The notes: generated by a model not told the origin, from the letters alone. DNA of 39,569 nucleotides from Hirudo medicinalis (GCA_011800805.1 MPNW01000405.1:6819-46387), one strand, 5' to 3'. Shown: positions 10,797-22,782, counted from the first letter of the stretch. Made by a program: numbers and translations.

Positions 10797-12294
10797 CTGT
10801 TGAGAATCATTTATCTTATTATTTATTTAGGATGCACAAAACACCGAAGTGACCATTAAATAATTTTATCCACCCATAAAACCGAGGGCAGGCAACTCGA
10901 GCGGTTGTTAAAATCCGAAAGTGGAGGTTTGTCCCCTCTGATTAGAGATTTAATCTGCACTCGCGTGAATTCGAATTGCTCCTAACGAACACTCAACCCA
11001 TCCTTCAACCCTGCAAAGAATGTCAGACGAGCTAGCGAGGAACGGCAGACGAGGGGGTGACAGAGCATCCCTAAGATCCATTCAGAGTCGGTTATCCAAA
11101 CACGTTGGTCGGTCGAATCGTTGGAACATATAAACACCATTATCGTCCCCATTGATCAGGACTAACTGGACACACACTCTCTCCGAGACGAGTCCATTCT
11201 GGAAGCATAAAGAGGCGATGATTGGTCGGACAAACAAAGCAGGGACACATTCCACGATCGATAGTTTCCAAACTGGTGTTCTGTGGTCAATTATATCTCT
11301 TCATCGTCCTGGTAAATATTGATTTTGTAAACGATGGAACATAGTCTTTCCTGAAGGTGGGGAAAATCGTTCGAAAGGGACAATTTATTGTCAATCGTGA
11401 ACAAAAAAAGAATGAAAAATAATCATAACTGGAACGTTATAGCTTAAGAGACCATTTGCAAGCGTGGTTAAGACAAGTTTTATTAGGATTGTGATTTATG
11501 CCATTTGAACAATGGCCCAACTTATGGCGGCAACTGTCTGCCTGAAAAGCAGGCGAACTTCGACTTGGCTTGACTATGACTCAATTAAACTTCTGTCGGA
11601 GACAGGCGCCTGGGACGAATTTTGAAAACGTCAAACGAAAGAGAGACAATTAATTAAACGGAGAAAACTTTTCACGGTTCAGTTGAAAAACACTCCATAA
11701 ATCCACTACGTTCGATATCTGGTGAATGCAGCGTGAAAATCAGGACGACTTGATTGGATGAGGGAAGACATTTTAAAGGATACATCAGCGAGAGATGGAA
11801 TTAATATTTCACCGATGAAATATGGCCACAGCCGTGACTCAGTTGTCCGTGAGGATCCAACTCGGTTGTTGTTCTTCAGATTTACACAACTCAAACTTTC
11901 TTCAAATCGAGGTTAACGAACGAGGGATTTCTTACGTCGCTTCTCGATTCAATCAACAAAAAACAAAGAAACTTTCATGGCGGAAGTACCACTGAATTTC
12001 AAGAATTAAAGGAAAACTTATTTTTGAGAAAAATGCTAAGAAATTATTGATGGAATTGGAGGAAACATTGCGACATCTTTCATGGATAATCGGAAGCAGA
12101 GGACTGCTTGGAGATGTCGAAGGAATGTTGGAGGTGACAAAACCGCGCAATAACAATAAAAATGAGACAATATATTAATTTGATTTCAATAAGTTTTAAA
12201 AACAACAGCGACAGAAAAATAAAGAAATAATAATAATAATAATAATAACAACGACGACGACGATGATGATAATGATGATGATGATGATGATAAA

Positions 12295-12349
<55 letters not shown>

Positions 12350-12687
12350 TGCCGAAACACCTCAACAGATGTTGCCGGCGAAACAAAGGAAACGATCGTT
12401 GAGAAATGAAAGTGACAACGACTTAAAAACAACGACACACATGAAGGAGAGAAGAAGAAGGAGGAGGAGGAGGGGGGGGTTACAAAACGAAGCCCCGGCA
12501 GACATTTTGAATCTCGTGTACTGCGCACGCCACCATCGACTGCCGGTGTCCCCAGTGGATAGCTTTGATCCTCCAGTGATGAACAGCACGTCACCAATCA
12601 TTGGGCCATCATTTATCCAACCACCCCTCCCACAACATCATCCCCTTCCCCTCCGCCTATTCGATGATTACAAGAATGTCGACCCAC
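10797..12687 (-). other. Ddr intron 11
   Basis: 1891 bases. It holds the AAT/GAT array at 12226-12352 and a purine-rich GAAGAAGGAGGAGG tract near 12450-12480. No coding sequence is supported. Confidence 0.85.
12226..12352. repeat. AAT/ACG/GAT compound microsatellite
   Basis: AAT units pass into ACG, GAT and back to AAT over about 127 bases, ending in a long pure AAT run. It lies inside receptor intron 11. Confidence 0.95.
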
Positions 12688-12815
12688 CTGATCTGTTCAT
12701 CATCAGCTGTCAAGAGAATCCTTACTGCCACGAAGGACTCCTTCACGTTGGACTTGAGGGGCGATTGTTTGTCAGGGAACATCTTCTTCTCCAGCAGTGT
12801 TTCGTAGAGTCTTAT
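12688..12815 (-). CDS. Ddr: Ddr exon 11: kinase N-lobe with VAVR in place of VAVK
   Basis: This short exon encodes residues 733-774: IRLYETLLEKKMFPDKQ, then ESFVAVRILLTADDEQI. It is the beta2-beta3 region of the kinase N-lobe. The ATP-anchoring beta3 Lys (VAVK) is Arg764, codon AGG at 12722-12720. The acceptor CTACACAG and donor AG|GTGGGT give phases 0 and 2 that fit both neighbours, so the residue is not an artefact of a wrong frame. The long plus-strand open frame over this exon is its antisense shadow. Confidence 0.92.
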
Positions 12816-14461
12816 CTGTGTAGGATGTTGTAGGGAGATGTATTAACCTCAGTGACATCATCGAAATCTCTCGAGTCATTAAAGACGGATTCGGGAGTTG
12901 AAATTTCCGACTGACTTCATTAATCGCACCGATAACGAATCTTATTGGATGACAAACGATATTATTTAAAAATAAATGTATTTAAATAATAATAATAATA
13001 ATAATATATTTATATAATAATATTAATAATGATGACAATAATAATATTAATAAAATTATTATTAATATTTTAATAATATGTCATTTCCTTGTAGCTTTCC
13101 GCCATGTTGAAAGGAGATATTTTTTGTGAGGTGGCCACGGTGAGCAAGAAATGAAGAGGAACAAAGAAATCGAAATCATGAACTCCCGCGAGATTAAATG
13201 CAGGTGCTTCCTACGTCACTCGGTCATATGACGTCACGACATCTCGTCGGGGAAGAATATGAGAATTCCTTGGCGGTTTTTCATTTTTTATAAATTCCAC
13301 TTTTTGTCTGCCCGTCAAAATTTCAAAAGTGAAGGGACTGATTTTCAAATCAAATCCAATTTGTTTGCGTCGTAATTATATTTTCCATAATAATATTTTA
13401 TAAACTTCCACGCCGCTCATGTCTAATTATGCGACTCGGGCGAATAATAAAAATCGTTGAACATGAACAAATTATGCGTAATTATGGAATTAAATGCAGA
13501 TAAGAATGTTCATTTAAAACGCATTGTTACTCTGACATTTGACATCTCTACAAGCAACAAACACAACAAATTCATCAACGCAGCAGGGCACCATCCAGGG
13601 GGGTTGGAAGGGTGGATGGTATCCCGCAGGGGATGAAGATGTTAAAGGTCGGATGCAAAACGGTGCAACGGGAGAAGTTAGCACACCACCTGGTACTGAT
13701 GAAGTCGTAAACATGTCGGTAAGTGATTCCAACTAACAAAACATTAACAAGCCATGCACGACTCTATACAAACTCGTCATCATCATAGTCGTCATCATCA
13801 TCATCAGCGCATGCTAATGGCTTAGGAGGCAAGCTTATTTCGGCCGAAACCAGAAGATTTGTGCTCAGATTATTGGAAATTTCCAGTAATTTAAGGAGAT
13901 TTTAAAAGAAAATACCGATTAAAAAAAAGGCCAAAACATCAACGTTTCAATTTTTGAATGATGGATGGAAAAACAACATCCGCCCAGTGAAAGTTTGAAG
14001 TTGAATTTTCATGTTTCGCGTGTCGTCCGAGGCGTGACATTCGATGGAAAAAAAAGAAGAATGAAGGAATGAATAAGCCGGAAATAATTGGAGTCAGAAT
14101 TCAAAATCCAACATGGAAAGGCCAAAATAAAAAAATCGAAATAAATAAAAGCAAAAACGAATGAGAACTCTCCAGCTCAACATGCTCTGCAAATAGAAAC
14201 CTGGATGAGGGAAAAATAATTGAACCGGCTCTAAAATGGAGACTAAGCAAGCTATAAAACACGGTAGGATTTCTGTAGGCCAGCAGAAAATTAGAAATAG
14301 TGCCGACAATTCTTGGCAAAATTGAGTTACGATATATTCCCTGTCTGGGGAATTATATTTCGTGGCGCACTGGAACACTATAACGGCCAGTCTTAAAATA
14401 GATCATGACGACGTGGAGGCCAAAAATAGATCATAATAAGTTGTTTGAAAGAGTGAATAAC
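12816..14461 (-). other. Ddr intron 10
   Basis: 1646 bases with an AT-rich AAT/ATT palindromic region at 12980-13080 and a short ATC cluster near 13780-13806. A 65-72 codon open frame on both strands at 13514-13736 has no recognisable motif. Confidence 0.8.
12980..13082. repeat. AT-rich AAT/ATT region with self-complementary stretches
   Basis: An AAT run is followed by AATAATATTAATAAAATTATTATTAATATT-type sequence (about 13041-13072), whose halves are complementary and could form a hairpin. Confidence 0.7.
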
Positions 14462-14820
14462 CTCTCCGAATTCTCCTTCTCCGAGTTTCTCGACAAAGCA
14501 GAGGTCATCCAGGGAGATGGAATCCAAACCGGAGTCCACCGGTGGAAGTACAGGGAGTGACGAGACCGACATGACGCTGTTTCCACAGCAACCCTGTCCG
14601 TACACGGACTTGTTGGCAGCATATGCGATCTTTGGGTATTGCTGGTTGGAAATGGAGTTCATGACGAGCAATGTTCCGTTGTGGGGGTAGCCCCTGGGGT
14701 GCTTGAACTCCTGGAGGACAGTGGAGTGTACCTTTCCACCCACGGTGAGGGCGTGATAGGGTGGCGAGAGCAGCATGTCTGGAACTGCATACGTCGAGGT
14801 GTTTGTGTCGGAGAAATAAT
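14462..14820 (-). CDS. Ddr: Ddr exon 10: juxtamembrane region and glycine loop
   Basis: This exon encodes residues 614-732. It opens YFSDTNTSTYAVPDM, which corresponds to the GGNTY(S/A)VP segment of vertebrate DDRs. A long linker follows with tyrosines in PPYHAL, RGYPHN and KIAY. It ends in the kinase start SLDDLCFVEKLGEGEFGE, with an intact glycine loop at 726-731. The donor GAG|GTTATT is weak after GT. It is supported because the next exon continues the alignment exactly (FGE then IRLYE, against FGEVHLCE). Confidence 0.92.
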
Positions 14821-14913
14821 CTTTTTGGAGAATGAAATTTGATTAAAAAATTATTCAAATTGAGGAAAATATGACATTTGAAAATTTCATTCAATCAACG
14901 AAAGCCATCTCAC

Positions 14914-15507
14914 CCTGGGTATCGATTGGAATTATGACGGATTTTGGGGGGTCGGGAAGTTCCCTGGTCTGTATTGCAGAATCGTGGTAGGGCTCCAACT
15001 TCGAACTCCCCAGCTGATCGCTGTCGCACGACACTCCGGTGCTGCCCGTGCCGTTGTAGATGGCCGGTGGAATGACTCCACCGAAGACCAGGGACGTGCC
15101 GTTGATGGTTCCAGCGGACGTTCCAAAAACCTTTCCAGGGTTCTGAAAACCTCCAGGGTTGTCGTTGAAAGGGGGACACATCTTCATCATGTTGGAGTTT
15201 TGCATATTTTGCAAGTGGGTCATGCCTCCCGGGGACGAGGTGTTGTTCGAGTTGTTGGCAGACGTCGTCACGACCTTGCACTGGGAGTATTTCTGGCGGG
15301 ATCCCTTCCTCCTGATGATGCATAGCAAGGTCACGGCCACCATGAGAAGGGCAAACACGGCTGCTCCTCCGAGGATGATGCCGAGGAGGGATTCGTCCAT
15401 CGACCCCGGGTGGTTCTTGCCCTCACTCCCCCCTCGATTGAGAGACTCCTCTGCTGATGGATGCCTGCGCCTCGAGTTGCGATTTTCATCCAATTCATCT
15501 TCGTCAT
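14914..15507 (-). CDS. Ddr: Ddr exon 9: stalk, membrane helix, juxtamembrane region
   Basis: The largest exon encodes residues 416-612. An acidic stretch DEDELDEN precedes a basic cluster RNSRRRH (424-430). The membrane helix is LLGIILGGAAVFALLMVAVT and continues to about 479, with small residues spaced GxxxG (457 and 461). Then comes the stop-transfer RRKGSRQK. The cytoplasmic part is rich in Asn, Gly, Ser and Pro, with tyrosines in KYSQC, PPAIYNGTG and EPYHDSAI that could be phosphorylation sites. The start of the exon (TTTGAAG|AT) is a weak acceptor chosen because it is the only AG between an upstream in-frame stop and the conserved frame, and because phase 1 then fits exon 8. Confidence 0.88.
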
Positions 15508-18500
15508 CTTCAAAATTTCAGCAAGCAATTACATTAAAACTCAAGCAACAAAACAATCCGAGTGCTCGGAGGGGAAATATTTACGAGATGACTTTGTTCA
15601 ACATATCTCTGACAGCCTCGAGATAAGTTATTACTCAACACTCTTGTGTTGAGCGAGGAACAGTAGATAGAAAGATAAACTGGAAAAACTGGATCCTGGA
15701 TCACAGATTGAGTTCACCGGGTCTGTTAGGTGTTGCATAGACGCACCGATCGTAAAAGCTACTCTTGCACCGCAGAGAATGGCTGATAACGCGAATAAAA
15801 GTCCGTCATTTACGGGATGGGACCCTCTGTGACCTGGCGAAGCAACCGCGACAGAAAATCTTTCCACTTTATTCTCCCGTTGATCCATATCTACAGTTTG
15901 ACGACCAAACGGGAGTTTTCGCATCCTGGATATTGCTCTTTTAAAGCCCTCTTTGTGATGACGTCGAGAAAAACAATCACATTTGACAGCAGTCCACCGT
16001 AACGTTTGGATAATTGAAAAAAACTTCTCTGGGAAATATAGTCGCTAATTAATGAGTTCTTCTCATGATACCTGGAGTGATCCGTGTCAAACTTCCAGGG
16101 ATTGTTAAAGGTGCAAAGAACTTTCAATCCACGTAAATGAAGACAGTAGTTCCATGGTTTCTTAAGTCATCAACAAACATTTGCATGGACCCAGTGACCC
16201 TAAGCAAACTGCAAAACCACACAGCCATCGTCTCTCCAACTTTGGATCAATTCAGGTGTTCTTATCGAGATTGGAGCGAATATTTTAGATGAAAATTGAA
16301 CTTTTTTAATACAAGGACTCAACATCTAATTTGAAGGAACAGCATTTTTTAAGAAACTAAGTTTTTGAATGTGAAAATTTAATTTCTGAATAATTTTAAA
16401 CTTCAGCGAAACGTGCTTCAAAGGAGCAGACCTTCTTCAAAGTTGTGGACAGAGAAAAAACGTTGAGGGCTTCAAAAAACAACTGGAAGGTCGTAAATAT
16501 CGCAGAGTGTACCACGTTGGAGCTTCCAAACAAATAGTAGGAGTTGCTTCTCTGCGTGGACAGATAAAGATTCCATGATAAAAGGGAACCATTAGTAGAG
16601 CTGAGGTTATGAACGTTTCACTAAAGACATAAACCAAGTTCTTTTTGACCAACCGAGGAGAAAATAAAGTTCTCTGCTGTGACAAGATTCTCAAAACAAC
16701 CCTCCCACTCCTCCTGCAGTGACCTTGACATTACCAGGAGGTCGGTTGAAAGTTCCGGTGAAATATTTGCTTTGAGTGGGATCCTTCCAAATGGAATGGG
16801 ATGATTTCCTTTCCTACCCAGATGCTCTCATCGCAGGATATTTAAACGGATGTCGGAGAGGTTAAATTGTTATAATTTGTTGCTCTGAGGAAATGTTTAA
16901 TTAGCGATTGCGAACTCCAACTGCAATGCTTTGAGGGGTTCAATTTCTCCTTCGAGAAAGTGGGAATAACAAGACGAGGAAGACATCGTAGATGATGAAA
17001 CCAATCCCTCATCTTTTTGTTGAAACTTATTTTGCTTCGACCTCTTGTAATTCAGCTTTGTGTCACCTACTCCTCATAATGAATAAAGTCGTGAATGGAG
17101 TTAAAATCATCGCCAAGAAATTCCAATGATTTAAACCTCTTAACAAGTGCCCATTCAAAGAATTCAGATTTTAAATTCTCACATCATCTCCTCAAATTCC
17201 AACACGACCGACAAACAAAGATGGGAAGTTTTGCATGTTTCCTTAAAAATCTCAAAACGTTGTTTTAGTCGAGAAAAGGAGGGAACAGAGAAGATGACCA
17301 CACGCAGAATTAATCTCGGTACGCTTGGCTGCCCACGGAAGCAATTATATCGGCTTATGAAAATTTGATGGGAGACGTGTTAAAGGCATCAAGCCAGGAG
17401 AGCTTGAGACGATAATTTTGATGCATGGCTTTCTCAACATCTCGGCTCTGCATCTTAAAACAGGATGGACAACGAAGTAGGAAAAAGATTAGATTCTTGG
17501 GGTCCACCAACGCTGTGCACGTGTGTGTGTTCGTGTATTTGTGTGTGTCTGTGAATCGAAGTGAAGTCCGCTATTTGCAAATGTTTTATCTGCTGAACTG
17601 CTCCCTAATAAGCACTTTTTGCGAACTTTTCTCGTTGTCTTCAAATATTTACGAGGTTTCCAGCGACTGGAGAGCGGTCACTTGCGATCATAATCTTACA
17701 ACTCCATTACCGATCTGTCTGGAAAGGCGAGAGGAACGGAGCAAATGACGGCATAAATTAACAACTTCTTCGGCATGCTGGAAAATCAATGATGAAAATG
17801 CCTTTGTGACAGGAAGCTGTGAAGGAATTTAACTACTGCTGTCCATTCTCTTCAAGCCATCCATCAGGCCACTGGTTCTCTCCCTTCTTAAAGGAATAGA
17901 TATCCGAGGAAATACATCAAACCTATCCAGATGGATCGATGGATCAAAGGAGGGTAATGAGGGAAGCGAACGAAGATGTCCCAGTCGGAATGTCCTGCCA
18001 CGCGCAGGAAGACGTCAAAAAAACACGGACGTGTCATTTCGCTGAGCATTGGGTTTTCTTTCCAGGCGTTTGGAGGAAAAAAATTGTCTCCCAGGAAGCA
18101 GTTAAGTGGAGGGAATCAATCTGAGAAGTGGCCATTAAAATTTATCCCAGGATTTAATAACCCTTAAAAAATCCTTTAAAACATCTTCATGACGAAGTAT
18201 ATAAGTCCAATAAACCTTCAAAATGTTTGGTCAACTGCTTCAAGCAATTTTGTAAAATGAACGCTCTAACAAAATGAAAATGTTGTGACTCTTAATTAAA
18301 ATTTTGGTTTGCAACAAGCTATTGTTTACAACAATGAATAAGTTCCACAGTCTCAAACAATATCCTGCCAACAGCCAATGCGAACCTGGGTTACCTCCAA
18401 AACATTTTCATGATAAGAACGCAATCTCTTCCTTCTGAAACTTGATTCCTTCTTAACAATTTTCAAGATATTGTCAGAAAAGTGCTATCTCCTACGAGCA

Positions 18501-18921
18501 GCTACACAGTTTTGATGCTACCCTCAACAACAACTTCCAAAAGTTGGAGTCCGTTCACATTTCATCATCTCCTCCTTGGAAAGGTTGAAATTTATTCAAA
18601 ATGTGGAGTAGGACGTGTTTGGCCAGGAGTGCCAGGAAGACATGTTGAGGAGAATTGCGCTCGTCTAACTCAATTTATTTGAACATAAAGGCATTATACC
18701 TCACACCTCTACATAGCAAGCAGCTCCTGAGAATGCAAGAAGAATGCTTTAAAATCGTGTAACGACTGCAGAACGTTCTCCTCGGAAACGTCTGCACGTT
18801 TCTGAATAAAAAATAATAAAGCCCGCGATACGTCATAATTATTATGTAATAACATTAGAGCTGATTAGAGGTTGATGACATCATTAGTAGCGTAAGGAAC
18901 GAATTATTAGTTAAGACTCAC
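15508..18921 (-). other. Ddr intron 8
   Basis: 3414 bases. No array of note apart from a short GTGTGT stretch near 17520. Open frames of up to 107 codons (17425-17748, plus) show no motif and are treated as chance. Confidence 0.75.
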
Positions 18922-19029
18922 AAAATTCCGGATCGAACGAATTTGGCGGAGTCCTGGGGAGAGGATGGATTTGATTGACTGCAGTTGATGGAATGAAAAT
19001 GTCCTCCGTGATGTTGCCGGTGGCGAGTT
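18922..19029 (-). CDS. Ddr: Ddr exon 8: extracellular stalk
   Basis: A 108-base exon encoding residues 380-414: LATGNITEDIFIPSTAV, then NQIHPLPRTPPNSFDPEF. It is rich in Pro, Ser and Thr with one glycosylation sequon (NIT), as expected of the flexible stalk between the DS-like domain and the membrane. Support comes from a strong acceptor (TTTTTTTCCAG), a GTGAGT donor, and matching phases on both sides (Glu379 and Tyr415 are split codons). Confidence 0.85.
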
Positions 19030-19623
19030 CTGGAAAAAAACCATTTCCAGACACTCGAAGCAAGATAATGAAGTGAGCGAATGAAAATAACGAGAAAATT
19101 ATGCAGAAAATTCAAAAAGTATTTTCATATCAGTTATTTCTCGGCCTTATTTCATTTCATGAAAGGCCAACCCGCTGTTTAAGCTAAGGAGAATGATCGG
19201 GCATAAACAAAACTAGTTTTTTATTTCTGTCTTTCTTAAACACAAAAATATCGTTTTACCTCCTCTGAAAGGGAGTGAAATACACAACAAGGAATATGGC
19301 AAGTGCACGAAACTTTGTAAATCATTCATGACAGTTGGTTGAAAGCCAAGACGTTTTGTGGATGTTGTATAAATATAAAAACGGGAACATGTATTCAAAT
19401 ACATCACGTCATTAAGGTCTGGACACATTTAACACTTGACAGTTTCAATGTTCGTGTAAATCAATCCTCTGAAAGTTCATAATTCTTTCGAGTTTCAGTC
19501 ACTTTAATTCGAATGGAAGCTTCGGAAAACCTAATTTATAACCCGCTTCAAAAGTCGATTCATCACGAAAGAACGTTTAATTTGTGAAATTCCATTGAAA
19601 ATTTCATTTAAAGAATTCATTAC
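19030..19623 (-). other. Ddr intron 7
   Basis: 594 bases, AT-rich, nothing recognised. Confidence 0.85.
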
Positions 19624-19837
19624 CTGATTCGAAGTAAACTTCCGATATCATCATCCAGCGTGCATCGAAGAACAGCTCCATCTTGAGAAATCTTCCGAAC
19701 CTGTGGGGAATGTGGATGATCACGTTCCTGGCGTATTCTATCAGGGTGTCCCTCATGAAGTCAAAGACCACTGGCACCCTCTGATAGCCGGCTGAGGTCA
19801 CTCCAAAGTGGAGAACTGCTTTACGGAAAATTCTCAC
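19624..19837 (-). CDS. Ddr: Ddr exon 7: DS-like domain, second part
   Basis: This exon encodes residues 308-378: VRIFRKAVLHFG, then VPVVFDFMRD, HIPHRFGRFLKMELFFDAR and WMMISEVYFES. It aligns with the end of the DS-like domain, where vertebrates have WMMFSEI.F.SD. The two family cysteines in this part are Leu316 and Met360. The intron before it is only 93 bases. Donor G|GTAATG is phase 1. Confidence 0.94.
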
Positions 19838-19930
19838 CTGCATGAAATATTGCGTGTTCAAAGGAGATGTTGTTGTACCAGACAGACAAAGGCTGACAAA
19901 AACGTGTGAGAAGGAAAACAAGTGACTCAC

Positions 19931-20247
19931 GTCTTTACTGAACATGTTGTTTGCGTGGAATCTCACTGAAGTGAAGTTTCTGACTTTCTCGAATTCAAAG
20001 ATAATCTGAATGGGTCCTCGATCGTTCGAGTCATTTTTCCAGCCAATCCACTCGAATCCTTTCCGTCCGGTTATGTCTGGATCGAGTCTGAAGTTGGATT
20101 GCCCCTCCGATCCGTCCAGGAGTTGACCCAAGCCCCCGCTGAGAACGTTGGTCTCAGGAGAGTACTGACCGTCGTAAGTCCAGTCGGCCAACTCCACCTC
20201 AGAGCTTCTCCTATCTCCCTGGGGCATGGAATAAGATAGGACGCCAT
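19931..20247 (-). CDS. Ddr: Ddr exon 6: DS-like domain, first part
   Basis: This exon encodes residues 203-307 and completes Asp202. DGVLSYSMPQG, TYDG, GGLGQLLDG, WIGWKNDS, IIFEFEKVRNFTSV and HANNMFSKD follow the DDR DS-like domain closely. N-glycosylation sequons occur at 273 (NDS) and 292 (NFT), as in the family. The Cys of the family HCNNM motif is Ala300. Acceptor TTCGCAG and donor GAC|GTGAGT. Confidence 0.95.
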
Positions 20248-20341
20248 CTGCGAAGAAATATAAAAATTTAAGCACCCATAAAACGATAACTCACGATCTG
20301 GCTTAAATGTTCTTAATCAGAGATTCCACTTCGACACTCGC

Positions 20342-20489
20342 CTTTCCAAGTGCAGCCGTAGAATTCGAGTCTGAGGCAGACCGTTCTCTGGTGCTCGCTG
20401 TATGGAATGACCCTGATCTCTTTGGCGATGATGGCGGGAGTTATGTTCCTGCCGACTGCTGCATTCGCGTTGGCATTTCCGGTAAGGAT
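20342..20489 (-). CDS. Ddr: Ddr exon 5: end of the discoidin domain, GC donor
   Basis: This exon encodes residues 153-201, ILTGNANANAAVG, then IRVIPYSEHQRTVCLRLEF and YGCTWK. It is the closing strand of the DS domain with Cys190 and Cys198. The exon ends AAAG|GCGAGT, a GC donor with otherwise consensus flanks. The nearby GT three bases on would break the frame to exon 6. The insert ANANAAVGRN replaces a loop of different sequence in vertebrates. Confidence 0.92.
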
Positions 20490-20516
20490 CTTTGAAGGTT
20501 CACAAAAGTTACTAAA

Positions 20517-20645
20517 TGGCAATAATAATGATGATAAAAATAATAATAAAAGTAAAAATAATAATAATAATACCAATAATAATAATAATAACAATAATAA
20601 TAACAATAATAATAATAATAATAGCAACAACGATGATGATGACGA
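20517..20645. repeat. AAT-rich microsatellite
   Basis: Imperfect AAT/AAC units ending in a GAT cluster, beginning 28 bases outside exon 5 on its upstream side, so close to the exon 5 acceptor. Confidence 0.95.
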
Positions 20646-21867
20646 TTCCCAAGGTTCATTTTTAAGTGGAAGTGTTCGCATCAGGTTGTGTGGTATTTAC
20701 AGGTGCAAATGATTACAACTACCTGTCACTACAGGTTGATATCGAATGCAGCTTCATGGACCTCCTTTGAAGCCACAACACCTCAAAGATTCACGCCAAA
20801 AAGCAATGAGGGTCCATCAAAGACTTCATTACTCCATGATTGATGGATGGACTGCAGGAAACAGCTTCACACACATTTCCAACACCTTCCCGATGCTCTA
20901 CTTTTCCATGTTTTTAAATTAACGTATCATCAATTTATTTGCGTTCGATTTTTGTTGGTGTGAAATAATATTTCGTTTAAAGCGAACTCCTTCCATAATA
21001 ACTATTCGTGTGCATTCTAAATTATTTTCAACTATTAAGCACTTTTTCGGTAATGCTTTTTATAGGTTCTTTATATTTTCCGAATTATTAGAAATGAAAT
21101 ATGGTTTTTATTGCATATCAAATCATATTTTCCTTAATGGAGTGAAGGATATATATAAAAGCGTAATGGCCTCCTCGACAATGGAGCAGTGGATGAACTG
21201 AAGGAGAAAAAGAGATTTGCTCAGTTCTTATGCGAGCGACCTCTGCGAACAATAGGAAGACCATCTTTCTTTTGGCGCCAATGACACCAAACGAATCTGG
21301 GCGTGATTAACGGACCAGTAACGTAATAATGGAGCCGAGAAAGAGGTTTTGATGTGCAGTCAGTAACTCTGTCGTTTCTCCTTTAATCAGACATCTCACG
21401 TAGGCAGCTGGTCTTCGTCGGTCCCCTTTGAAGTAGACAGTCATTATCTTTAAAAAGAAGGCGATATAATGACCGGGGGTCACAGAAGAACCCCCCTTGG
21501 CAAGCAAGCCAACCCTTTCCGAGTGTATCCAGTCGGAAGAGCTAATGAATCATTCCAGATGAAAAGAATACTTTGCCCTCAGTTGTCAACATCAGGTATT
21601 TGATTATTTCAATCATAAAATCATTCCTATTTCATTCCTGTCCATCGCATCATGACCGTCCATGGCGATCAATCTCGAACGAAAATAAAATTCAATGGAG
21701 TTTTTTACTTCCTCTGGAAACATCGGATCGGCATGGTGGATAAAAAGGATAAGAAGAACAAAAACTTCTTTGATGGATCAAAAAACTTTTTTTTAAGTGG
21801 GAGTTGAATTGGTTCAAATCAGCTAAAAAAAACTGATTTTTTGGCTATTTCTTTGTCGTATTTCTTC

Positions 21868-21925
21868 ATATTATTATTATTATTAATTATTATTATTATT
21901 ATTATTACTAGCATTATTATTATCA
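21868..21925. repeat. TTA microsatellite
   Basis: Imperfect ATT repeats over about 58 bases in intron 4. Confidence 0.9.
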
Positions 21926-22782
21926 TTATTAATTCCTTCCTTACCAGACTCCTAACTTAATCTCTCTCATATCACAATCATCATCACTAAAATCGTCATC
22001 ATCATCATCATCATCATGACTGCCACAAAAGCTTCAACCGACATCTCACAACAGCCAACAACGAGTTCCGAGGCACAAATCAACAACATTAAAACACTTA
22101 GCATCCAAAGCATGAAAGTTGAAATCGTGAGAATAAATAATAATTATGAGCTATTATTATAATTATATTTTAATTTTATTGCTTCAATTATTTTCGCCTC
22201 TCAGTAATAATTTCAAAACATCTCCTAAATATTTCAGACTTAAATTCTCATGATATTTTGAAATCATCTCAGTTATTATTCACTTTTGGATTCAGCTGAG
22301 AAAATTCAAAGATGTCTGTTTTAAAAATGCCTTTTGAGAACAATTTTTTGAATTCCTTCCTTCATGTCTCGTCAAATACACTGGAAGCATCTAACTTGTT
22401 TTGATACTTGAAACTTAAAATAAAAATATTTGTAAATCAAACTATAATAAAATAGGAAATAAATCTCCTCGCTATTACATTTATTAATGAAATGTTTTTC
22501 TTTAATTATGAGCGTAATAATTATTCTCCAGTCGGAGTTCAGATCAAGAACTGAAGATCACAGCAGTAATCAGAGTTAATAATTGCTTCAATTTGGAAAA
22601 AATAAAAATAAAAATACAAACAACTTTAATCTGCTCGTGGTTAATAATTTCCACGGAACACGAAAACACCTGAATCAATCGGCCGTAAATTAGTTACAAA
22701 TGGACGCTCATTTACACCTTTCCATGTCTGGAGTGTGCACCTCCAGGCATTGATGCTCTGCACCAGCCTGATGCACCATCAG

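Noticed and set aside
12186..12597. Leu-, Ser- and Ile-rich minus-strand open frames
   Set aside because: Direct translation of the AAT/GAT array.
12369..12833. 154-codon plus-strand open frame
   Set aside because: It overlaps Ddr exon 11 in antisense, contains a GAA/GGA repeat, and has no recognisable domain.
13229..13236. TGACGTCA palindromes (also at 24271-24278), resembling cAMP-response elements
   Set aside because: Eight-base matches are expected by chance in 39 kb, and both lie deep in introns far from a visible start.
15159..15626. 155-codon plus-strand open frame
   Set aside because: Antisense shadow of Ddr exon 9; it shows no motif.
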